DNA of 64,000 nt from the NCBI GenBank assembly GCA_039519185.1, contig CM076848.1, forward strand, positions 121,031,989 through 121,095,988, read 5' to 3'. Shown here piece by piece: positions 1 to 9,000 of the stretch (positions within the stretch are counted from its first letter, which is position 1; every line of letters starts with the position of its first letter). This DNA is from Astragalus membranaceus. Taxonomy: Eukaryota > Streptophyta > Magnoliopsida > Fabales > Fabaceae. Made by a program: the position numbers and the translations under genes. Below the pieces are notes generated by a model. The model saw only the letters and a list, made by a program, of their open reading frames with translations. It was not told the DNA's origin and searched no databases.

Positions 1-1211
1 AGAAGACAATTTTCACATATTGCTTGGGTCTGAACACTACCTTCAGCAGCAGTCTTAATGGAGATTGGTTGAGGCAAAGGAGTTAAAGCCAATCCCAACC
101 GATCGACACAAACTTGAGATATAAAACAATGGGTCGCACCCGAATCATATAAAATACTAACGGAGTTATTAAAAAGAGATCCCATACCCCTTAGTAGATT
201 ATCTGACGGTGTGACCTTCTGGGCGTCCAAGGTGTAAACTCTCCCATGAGTTGTAGTAGCAGCAGGGTTACTTCCTTGACTCTTCTCTTTCTCTGGGCAG
301 TCCCGTGCAAAGTGACCGTCTTTCTTGCAGAAATAACACTGGTTGGATCCCATCTGGCACTTACCCTGATGGTACTTTCCACAGTTGGAACATGTACTGA
401 ATCTTGAGGAGTTCGATGACTGAACCTGTTTCCCTTTGTTGGAGTTGTACCTGGGACCCGTCTGATGGTTAGATGATCCAACATTCTTCCTATTCTGATG
501 GAATACTTTTCTGCTTGCATATAACCTCTTCAAGTCACTCTCAGCTATGTGTGCTTGTTGAACCATGGCAGCATAGTTAGTATAGGCAAAAGAACTCAAA
601 CTCTGAGCAATGTCCTCCCTTAGCCCATACTTGAACCTTTCGGTTTTCCATTTGTCATTGGGAGCATACCCGGCCAAACCGAAGAATTGATATAACTCTT
701 CAAACTTAGCCGCGTACTGACCCACAGTTGAACTTCCTTGAGTGAGAGTCAGAAATTCGTTCTCCTTGTCGAACCTCATGGCTGGAAAGAACTGCTCCAA
801 AAATACCTGCTTGAAATGTTCCCAAGTCTGGGGAGTATCCATAGTTACCATCATGGCTTTGGCATTAGTCCACCAGTTGTTAGCTTCACCTTTCAGCATA
901 TGAGTTGCCAATCTCAGCTTGTCATCATCAGTGACTTGCATAGCCACGAAAATCTTCTCTATATCATCTAGCCAATGCTGGGCTTCCATGACATCCGGTC
1001 CTCCTCTGAACTCGGACGGTTTCATTTTCAGGAATTCAGAGAAAACCCTCCTTGGGTCAGCTTGAGGCTCAGGGACTTGCTGGGGCTGAGCTTGAGCATT
1101 CTGTTGCATCTGCATCATATCTTCCATCATCTTCTGTTGCCTCTCGATCACGTTCTGCATCCATGCAGAATGCGGATCAACTGGTGGGTTATTCCTCGAT
1201 CCTCCTGCCAT
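1..1211 (-). CDS. Gag and start of protease of T1, runs off window
   Basis: Open minus-strand frame starting at ATG 1211-1209 (MAGGSRNN...) and still open at base 1. The N-terminus has a Gln/Met-rich coiled stretch (QQKMMEDMMQMQQ). A retrotransposon-gag capsid domain follows, with the motif WWTNAKAMM and the later YGLREDIAQSLSSF. Two cysteine-rich knuckles follow: a non-standard one (CSNCGKYHQGKC) and a standard CCHC knuckle (CYFCKKDGHFARDC). The aspartic protease begins near 150, with active site DSGATHCF. The protein is close to Gag of T3 in this window. Gag would form the particle shell and bind RNA. No stop was seen in the parts I translated. The rest of Pol lies outside the window. Confidence 0.8.
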   Translation of the reverse strand, partial: MAGGSRNNPPVDPHSAWMQNVIERQQKMMEDMMQMQQNAQAQPQQVPEPQADPRRVFSEFLKMKPSEFRGGPDVMEAQHWLDDIEKIFVAMQVTDDDKLRLATHMLKGEANNWWTNAKAMMVTMDTPQTWEHFKQVFLEQFFPAMRFDKENEFLTLTQGSSTVGQYAAKFEELYQFFGLAGYAPNDKWKTERFKYGLREDIAQSLSSFAYTNYAAMVQQAHIAESDLKRLYASRKVFHQNRKNVGSSNHQTGPRYNSNKGKQVQSSNSSRFSTCSNCGKYHQGKCQMGSNQCYFCKKDGHFARDCPEKEKSQGSNPAATTTHGRVYTLDAQKVTPSDNLLRGMGSLFNNSVSILYDSGATHCFISQVCVDRLGLALTPLPQPISIKTAAEGSVQTQAICENCL

Positions 1212-1342
1212 AATTCTGCAAATGATACACCAAGTATTAAGTTGATCAGTCTCAATGTCTCTTAGTATCACAAGAAGCAATATAGCAGAGTTACTCGAGG
1301 GACAAAACCACCCTAACGGTCTAAGCCCGACTAGGTCGAACT

Positions 1343-1354
1343 GCTCTGATACCA
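1343..1354 (-). promoter_or_regulatory. Primer-binding site of T1 (initiator-Met tRNA)
   Basis: In the minus sense this reads TGGTATCAGAGC, which matches the complement of the 3' end of plant initiator methionine tRNA. It lies 3 nt from the LTR end at 1358. It shows that the LTR to its right acts as a 5' LTR for the gag to its left. Confidence 0.85.
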
Positions 1355-1357
1355 AAA

Positions 1358-3723
1358 TGTAACACCCCAATAAATTCTAACATATAGAATCACCGAAGTG
1401 CACTAAATGGCATACATCAGAGTAACTTCCTGTTATTGAAATATTGAACACAACTAAAACTTTTGACAATACATAATATCTGGTTCTCTGAACCTCATAA
1501 GCTTTCTGAAAATGCTTAAGTTCCAAAACTTAAGACTTGTACATATCCTGGTGTTCAATACTCAAAACATAAAGTAGCGGAAACGATTTTACAACTCGAC
1601 AATGAAAGTTATACAATCGGAACATAGAAACAATAAACGGAACAAAGGTCTAAAACATTAAACTAGGTCTTCAATGACTCCAAGAGTCACACCAACTAAC
1701 CATGCTTTACCGCCTTTGCTTTCCCCTGTTTCTCTGTAAAAACCACAAATATGAAGGGTGAGATAAACATTATCTCAGTGAGTCCTATCGAGACCCCTTA
1801 CAACTCTAGCGGTTCATTATGCCTTGTTTTAAACTCGTGGTCCTAAAAGCAACCACGTGGAAATACATTCAGTTCCTGTAACCTTCATACTCATGGCCCT
1901 CCTAAGCGACACATGAAGCATGCAATCTTTGTTCCATGTTTTTAGCATAACACCTCAGTCTACCTATTTTATAGGCATCTCTTGACCTTTTGGTGAACCC
2001 ATCCCGCTATTTCTAGCAGGGGAAACATTCTTGAGTCTAGGTTTTGGGGCTCATGACTTCCCCTCCCCTAGTATGCTAACCTCTTAGGGTCGTCACCCTT
2101 TTTTTCCTCTTGTATTTATTATACATTTTCAGTCTGTGTACCCGCAATGGGCTGTTAGTCATTCCAGTCAAGTACCATGTACCATAACAGTCAATTTCAG
2201 TGTACAATATCAGTTAAGTATCGTGTGTTATTATCATTCTTTAACATTTGCACTCTCGCGTTCTCTAAGAGCGGTTTTCCATTTGATTCATAACACACTA
2301 TTTTTCTATCGAACATGTTCAATCTCATACCATTGTTACCTTTACATTGTTGTGGGACCTTGGGGAATGGATTAGAAGAGGATTGGAATCATTTGGAATG
2401 GATAAAAATGTACTTTGAAATTGAAGGTCAGAAAATCTCACACGACCCGTGCGTGTAGGCGCACGACCCGTGCGTGGTTGAACAATTTGTAGAAATTTTC
2501 CAGGAAGATACGCACGACCCGTGCGACTAAGTGCACGATCCGTGCGTTAGCTACCAGATTTACAGAAAGTTTCAGAGACTTACGCACGACCCGTGCTACT
2601 GGGCGCACGATCCGTGCGTAATTTAAAAGTCCAGTTCATGTCGAATCAGATGGAGGCGCACGACCCGTGCCCAGAGGCACACGATCCGTGTGTCTCCATC
2701 AGACTCCAGGAAACAGGTTTTTCATGTGTTATTCCATTCCATTCCGATTCCCACTTCCCTTCCGATCGAGACCCAAACTCAAACACGCATTAAAACACAA
2801 TATTATATCAATCCAATCCAGCACACCCAACAATCAATCAAGCAATTCGTAGTTCAATCACGAGTTTTGGGAAAACGGTTTTTCAATAAAATTCTTTCGA
2901 TACCAGAAACGTGTGACAATAATTTTCGAAAGCAAAGACTCGAAAACACGAACACATTCCCTAAGCGAGTTATAGAACTCACCTATCGTGATGAAAATCA
3001 CGCAAACACCGAGACTCCGAGAACTCAACCGCTCCGACAATCACGAACTCAACTACTCCAAATCGCTTGGACAGCGGCTGATTTCGAATCCTAGTTACCC
3101 AAACAACTTCAAACAGCAATCGTGGCAAGAAGATGAGTCTTGGTACTGAACAATGGGTTCTAACAAGGACATGCAACCATTTGGAGCATCAACACTCCAT
3201 TTTTGAGCTTGGAGCTTCAAAGGTACATAAATGGTGATTTGTGATGAGGAGGGTTGATGGGAGATTTCTGGGCATCAATGTATATCGGAAGAAAAATGAT
3301 GAACAATGGTGGTTTTGGATTCAACATGCATGAACAAATGAGGTAGAATCCCTCCCCTCTCTTCTCCACTCTCTCTCTCTCGAGTCCTCTCCTCCTCCTC
3401 CCTATTACTTGCTGTTTTTCATTTTCAGAAAATGAGGGAATGAAGGGTGTTGTAGTGGTTTGGGTCAGCTGAAGGGTAGTCACTTAAGAATGAGAAAAGA
3501 CTCTTCTACCCTCCCTCATTAGCATTTCATTTAACTCACCACTAATCCAACACTTACCCTTAAGTCTCCATACTTAGCATAAACTATTAATTATGTTTAA
3601 TCAAAGATGTTATTTATCTATTTGATCCATGATACTATTTATAACTAACATAATTATGCTCACTAAACAACTTAACCTCATGCCAATTAATTAAATCTAA
3701 TTAGCTAATTAGGGGATGTTACA
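1358..3723 (-). repeat. LTR of T1 (2366 bp)
   Basis: Bounded by TGTAACACCCC on the plus strand at 1358 and GGGATGTTACA ending at 3723. The primer site abuts on the left and a G-rich polypurine tract on the right. Inside, in the minus sense: a purine-rich leader near 3360-3420, a consensus donor ATAG|GTGAGT (intron base 2982), four pairs of 14-base palindromes (2440-2696), an imperfect palindrome around TCATGA (about 2035-2074), a GGGTCGTCACCC-like motif near 2088, and a TTTTTACAG acceptor ending at 1734. The ORFs on both strands within this LTR have no recognisable domain and are not called as genes. Confidence 0.85.
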
Positions 3724-3740
3724 ATCACCCCAACTTCTAA
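3724..3740 (-). promoter_or_regulatory. Polypurine tract of T1
   Basis: The minus sense reads AAGTTGGGGTGAT directly before the LTR edge at 3723. This is the expected plus-strand primer position and makes the LTR on its left a 3' LTR for the pol on its right. T3 (AAGTTGGGGAGAA) and T6 (AAGTTGGGAAGAT) have the same motif. Confidence 0.7.
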
Positions 3741-3771
3741 AATTTTGTCCTCAAAATTGACAAAACATACC

Positions 3772-5556
3772 TTACTCGAACAAATACGGATATTTCTCCC
3801 GCATGCACTCCTCTACTTCCCATGTCGCTTCGCCAGGTGACACACCGTCCCAAAGCACCTTGACAATAGGAATTGACCTCGTCCGGAGCGTTTTCTCGCC
3901 ACGTTCGATGATCCTGATTGGGGTAGGATGATAAGATAGATCCGTTCTGATGTCAATCGCTTCATGGCTCAAAGGTTGATTCGGATCATGAATATATTTC
4001 CTCAGCTGCGATACATGAAACACATCATGTAGTCTGGACAATTCTGGAGGTAAGGCAATGCGATACGCTACCGGCCCCACTCGTTCGATAATCTGGAAGG
4101 GTCCGACATACCGGGGACTGAGCTTCTTCGCTCGCAAAGCAATACCGGTCCCAATGGTTGGAGAAAGTTTCAAAAAGACATGATCTCCTTCTTCGAATTC
4201 TAGCGGCCTTCTTCTCTTATCCGCATAACTCTTTTGTCGACTCTGCGCGACTTTCATCCTTTCTCTTATCTGACGAATCTTCTCCGTAGTCTCACGAACC
4301 AAATCCGGTCCCAACAATCTCTGCTCACCTACATCCCACCAGCACAATGGCGTTCTACACTTTCTCCCATACAATGCTTCATATGGAGCCATTCCGATAC
4401 TAGAATGATAACTGTTGTTGTATGAGAATTCCACCAATGGAAGATGATCCTCCCATTTGCCTCCACTATCAAGTACACAAGCTCTCAACATATCTTCCAA
4501 TGTCTGAATCGTCCTCTCAGTCTGTCCGTCTGTCTGAGGATGGTATGCGGTGCTAACACACACCTTTGTTCCCAACGCCATATTCAATGCTCTCCAAAAT
4601 TGAGATGTAAACTTGGGATCTCGATCACAGATAATACTTGTAGGGATTCCATGCAATTTAACAATATTCTTAAGATACTCATCTGCTAACCTAGCAACCT
4701 TGTGAGTAGAACGCACTGGAATAAAATGAGCGGACTTGGTCAGGCGATCCACCACTACCCAAACAGAATCGTTTCCGGTTTGGGACCGTGGTAATCCCAT
4801 GACAAAATCCATAGATATGCTCTCCCATTTCCAATCAGGTACATTCAACGGTTGTAACTGGCCACCTGGCTTCCGGTGCTCTATCTTAACCTTTTGACAA
4901 GTTAAGCATCGAGACACAAATTCTGCAATATCCACTTTCATACCAGGCCACCAATACAATTGCTTCAGATCTCGATACATCTTGGTAGACCCCGGATGTA
5001 TTGAGAACTGACTCTTATGAGCCTCCTCTAAAACTTGCCTCTTCACATCCTCATCATTCGGCACACAGATTCTGCCATCAAAACAAATTACGCCATCACC
5101 GTCTTCGGTGTAACTCGGCAATCTCTTCTGCGCTTGCAGCTCTACATCACCTTCTTGGGCTGAGCGAATTAGATTCCTCAATGAACTTGAAATCCGAATG
5201 TGACTCAACACCAACCTGTTCCTTCTTGACTTAACTCTCAAATTGAGGTCTCTGAATGATTCCAACAATGACATCTCGTGCATCATCAGCTTTGCAGTAT
5301 GGATAGACTTTCTGCTTAAAGCATCGGCAACAACATTAGCCTTACCAGGATGGTACTTCAATTCAAAATCATAATCTTTCAGGAATTCTACCCATCTCCT
5401 CTGTCTGTTGTTCAGCTCCTTTTGGTCAAACAAATACTTAAGACTTTTGTGGTCACTAAAGACTTCGAAACGAGACCCATACAGGTAATGTCTCCAAATC
5501 TTTAGGGCAAACACAATCGCCGCCAACTCTAAATCATGAGTTGGGTAATTCTCTTC
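3772..5556 (-). CDS. C-terminal Pol of T1: RNase H end, integrase, chromodomain (partial)
   Basis: Uninterrupted frame reading 5556 to 3772. It starts inside RNase H (ENYPTHDLELAAIVFALKIW) because the 5' part is missing, so the first ATG at 5526 is not the real start. RNase H continues with FSDHKSLKYLFDQKE. The integrase zinc-binding region follows (HPGSTKMYRDLKQLYWWPGM...CLTCQ). The DDE core shows Asp in SMDFVMGLP, Asp in ICDRDPKF and Glu in DGQTERT. A GPFQIIERVGPVAYR-type C-terminal domain and a chromodomain (VKVLWDGVSPGEATWEVEECM) end the protein. Integrase inserts the cDNA; the chromodomain is thought to guide it to heterochromatin. Without RT and the front of RNase H this copy cannot act alone. 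Confidence 0.85.
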   Translation of the reverse strand, partial: EENYPTHDLELAAIVFALKIWRHYLYGSRFEVFSDHKSLKYLFDQKELNNRQRRWVEFLKDYDFELKYHPGKANVVADALSRKSIHTAKLMMHEMSLLESFRDLNLRVKSRRNRLVLSHIRISSSLRNLIRSAQEGDVELQAQKRLPSYTEDGDGVICFDGRICVPNDEDVKRQVLEEAHKSQFSIHPGSTKMYRDLKQLYWWPGMKVDIAEFVSRCLTCQKVKIEHRKPGGQLQPLNVPDWKWESISMDFVMGLPRSQTGNDSVWVVVDRLTKSAHFIPVRSTHKVARLADEYLKNIVKLHGIPTSIICDRDPKFTSQFWRALNMALGTKVCVSTAYHPQTDGQTERTIQTLEDMLRACVLDSGGKWEDHLPLVEFSYNNSYHSSIGMAPYEALYGRKCRTPLCWWDVGEQRLLGPDLVRETTEKIRQIRERMKVAQSRQKSYADKRRRPLEFEEGDHVFLKLSPTIGTGIALRAKKLSPRYVGPFQIIERVGPVAYRIALPPELSRLHDVFHVSQLRKYIHDPNQPLSHEAIDIRTDLSYHPTPIRIIERGEKTLRTRSIPIVKVLWDGVSPGEATWEVEECMREKYPYLFE

Positions 5557-5972
5557 ATATGTTATTAATTATGAAAAGAGACTCACCCTACTGCTTTTAT
5601 GTTGCTTCTTATGTCGGCAACGTGCAGGTAATAACGAGTGAAGGATTCCTTTATGCCTTCGTCTGGTAGGAAGTGTCACGCTCTGATACGTAGCACCAGG
5701 GGGGGGGGGGGTGTCCTATGCTTATGCATTATTTCTTAAAACTGTTAGATTTTGTTGGTGATGTATTGGTTTTAAATTTTTTTTTAAACTCATTATTATT
5801 CCGCTGCTGGTGGTGATTGGATTTAGTTGATGCGAACTAAACTTTTCTTATGGTGTTATGTATCTTGATTTTTATGGAGTAAGTGTAGCACTCACTTTAA
5901 TTGTTTTCAAAAAAAAAAAAAAAGAGACTCTGATTTTATTAAAAAGTAAGGTTATTAAAAAGGGGTGTTACA
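5557..5972 (+). repeat. Truncated 5' LTR of T2
   Basis: Matches 12636-13046 of the 3' LTR from 'catatgttattaatt' to the terminal GGGGTGTTACA. It includes a 13-G run at 5699-5711 (7 G in the 3' LTR at 12778-12784). The left 2.2 kb of LTR is missing. The junction with T1 RNase H shares 'cat' (5556-5558), as expected for a microhomology-mediated deletion. Confidence 0.85.
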
Positions 5973-5976
5973 TTAG

Positions 5977-5988
5977 TGGTATCAGAGC
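5977..5988 (+). promoter_or_regulatory. Primer-binding site of T2 (initiator-Met tRNA)
   Basis: TGGTATCAGAGC, 4 nt after the LTR end at 5972, complementary to the 3' end of initiator methionine tRNA. It primes minus-strand cDNA. Confidence 0.85.
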
Positions 5989-6083
5989 AGTTCGGTCTGT
6001 CCGGCCGGTAGTCGAGTCGTCGTGTTGAGTAACATTGAGTTTGTTACTCGTTTCTGAATTCTGTTTTCTGTTGCAGTGCTAGA

Positions 6084-9000
6084 ATGGCCAGACGGGACGA
6101 TGCTGCGCTTGTTGCTGCCTTGCAGGCTATAGCCGGGGCGATGGGTAATATACCCGGTGTTGTTAATGACGGGACGCGCAATTTGGCTACGTTCCAGAGA
6201 GAGAATCCACCTGTCTTTAAGGGCAAGTATAATCCAGATGGTGCTCTGGCATGGCTGAAAGAGATTGAAAGGATATTTCGGGTCATGGATTGTGATGACG
6301 CGCAGAAGGTCAGGTATGGTACCCATACGCTGGCAGAGGAAGCTGATGATTGGTGGATGGAGGTGAGGCAGAGATTAGAAACTGCTAATGAAGAGATAAC
6401 TTGGGTTGTTTTCCGTAGAGAGTTCTTGCGTAAGTATTTTCCTGAAGATGTGAGGGGTAAGAAACAAATAGAATTCCTTGAGTTGAAGCAAGGAAGCATG
6501 TCAGTGACAGAGTATGCTGCCAAGTTCACTGAATTGGCTAAGTTTTATCCCCATTATGCTGATGCTGATTCTGAGTTCTCAAAGTGTATTAAGTTTGAGA
6601 ATGGACTGAGGGCTGATATCAAGAAAGCTGTAGGGTACCAGAAGATTCGGGTATTCGCTGATTTGATCGACAGTTGCAGGATATATGAGGATGATAGTAA
6701 TGCTCACTCCAAGGTCATGAGAGATTTGAGGGGTAAATTTCAGAATCGGGGTAAGCCATACGAGGTTCCAGCTGGTAAGGGTAAGCAGAGGTATGCTGAT
6801 AATAAGAAAACAAGTGGGGGAGATGCCCCTGCGAAGGTTGTGTGCTACAGGTGTGGCAAGCCGGGTCACAAGAGTTTTGACTGCTCGGATAATAAATGTT
6901 TCAAGTGCGGTAAAGAAGGTCATGTGGCTGCAAAATGTGAGAAAAGGGATGTGGTGTGCTACAATTGCGGGGAATCAGGTCATATTAGTACTAAGTGCAC
7001 TAAGCCGAAGAAAGAGAAGTCCCATGGAAAAGTGTTTGCTCTCGCAGGATCAGAGGATACTAATGAGATTAGAGGTACATGTTTTATTAATGGTATTCCT
7101 TTGATTGCTATTATTGATACTGGTGCTACGCATTCATTTATTGCTGCTTTGTGTGCTGAGAAATTGGACCTTGTTTTATCTTCTATGATGAGGGAGATGG
7201 TTATTGACACTCCAGCTAAGGGTTCAGTAACTACCTCTCTTGTGTGTGCTAAGTGCCCTCTGTCAATCTTCGGCAGAGATTTTCTTGTTGATCTTATTTG
7301 TTTGCCGTTGGGAGGGTTGGATGTTATCCTCGGTATGGACTGGTTAGTATATAACCATGTGCATATTAATTGTTCCCGAAGGTCTGTGAGTTTTCTTCCT
7401 CCTGAGGAAGAAGAATCGGTTTTGTTGTCTGCTGGTCATCTGCATAAGGTAATGAAAGAGGGAGTTCATCTGTTTGCTTTGATGGCGTCTTTGTCTGCTG
7501 AGAATCAGGCGATCATTGAAGGGGTTCAGGTAGTGTGTGAATTTCCCGAAGTGTTCCCGGATGAAATTCCAAGTGTTCCGCCAGAGAGGGAGGTTGAGTT
7601 TGCTATTGATCTCATACCTGGTACTAGGCCTGTGTCTATGGCACCGTACCGAATGTCAGCCTCAGAGTTGTCTGAATTGAAAAAGCAATTAGAAGATCTA
7701 CTTGAGAAGAAATTTGTAAGGCCAAGTGTGTCACCGTGGGGTGCTCCGGTATTGTTAGTGAAAAAGAAGGACGGGAGTATGAGACTTTGTGTCGATTATA
7801 GGCAATTGAACAAAGTGACAATAAAGAACAGGTATCCGCTTCCCAGAATTGATGATCTGATGGACCAGTTGGTAGGTGCTAAGGTGTTTAGTAAAATCGA
7901 TTTGAGATCGGGTTACCACCAGATCAAGGTAAAGGATGAAGACATTCAGAAAACTGCTTTCAGAACGAGATATGGGCACTATGAGTATTCTGTTATGCCG
8001 TTTGGTGTTACCAACGCGCCGGGTGTGTTTATCGAATACATGAATCGTACCTTCCATAGTTACTTGGATCGATTTGTAGTTGATTTTATTGACGACATTC
8101 TGGTGTATTCTAAAACAGAAGAGGAGCACGCAGAACATTTGAGGTTAGTGCTAGAAGTGTTGAAAGAAAAGAAATTGTATGCAAAATTGTCTAAGTGTGA
8201 GTTCTGGCTGAATGAAGTAGGTTTCCTTGGTCATATTATCTCTGGTAATGGTATAGCTGTGGACCCAGCCAAGGTTGATGCTGTGTCCCAATGGGAGAGC
8301 CCGAAGTCAGTTACAGAGATTAGAAGCTTTTTGGGATTAGCTGGTTATTACAGGAGATTTATTGAAGGTTTATCGAGGTTGGCACTTCCGTTGACTCAAT
8401 TGACATGTAAAGGAAAAGCTTTTGTGTGGGATGCTCGCTGCGAGGAGAGCTTCAATGAGTTGAAAAAGAGGTTGACTACATCACCCGTTTTGACTTTGCC
8501 TGTTCCGGATCGACCGTTTGTAGTATATTGCGATGCTTCCAAGATGGGTTTGGGAGGTGTATTGATGCAAGAGGGTAAGGTAGTAGCTTATGCGTCCAGA
8601 CAGTTGAGGACCCATGAGAAGAACTACCCTACTCATGATTTAGAGCTAGCTGCAATTGTGTTTGTGCTGAAAATTTGGAGGCACTATCTGTATGGTACCA
8701 GATTCGAAGTGTTTAGTGACCATAAGAGTCTGAAATACTTGTTTGATCAGAAGGAGCTAAATATGAGGCAGAGACGTTGGTTAGAATTGCTGAAGGATTA
8801 TGATTTCGGCTTGAACTATCACCCCGGCAAAGCTAATGTCGTGGCTGATGCTTTAAGTCGGAAGAGTTTGCATATGTCGGCTATGATGGTGAAAGAGTTA
8901 CAGTTGATTGAGCAGTTTCGGGACATGAGTCTGGTTTGTGAAGTGACACCGCAGAGTGTCAGATTGGGAATGTTGAAGATTGGCAATGAATTTTTGGTTA

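Larger units (their letters stand above)
1..5556 (-). mobile_element. Ty3/gypsy chromovirus T1 (Tekay-like), partial, one LTR between two bodies
   Basis: Minus-strand chromodomain Ty3/gypsy sequence. Read in the minus sense, the order is RNase H-integrase-chromodomain (5556 to 3772), polypurine tract, LTR (3723 to 1358), primer site (1354 to 1343), Gag-protease (1211 to 1). The single LTR therefore serves as 3' LTR for the right body and 5' LTR for the left body, as in tandem elements that share an LTR. The left body leaves the window at base 1. The right body is cut at 5556 inside RNase H, where T2 LTR sequence begins across a shared 3-base 'cat'. Clade placement rests on the chromodomain, the LTR of about 2.4 kb and the initiator-Met primer site. 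It is likely but not proven without a tree. Confidence 0.8.
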
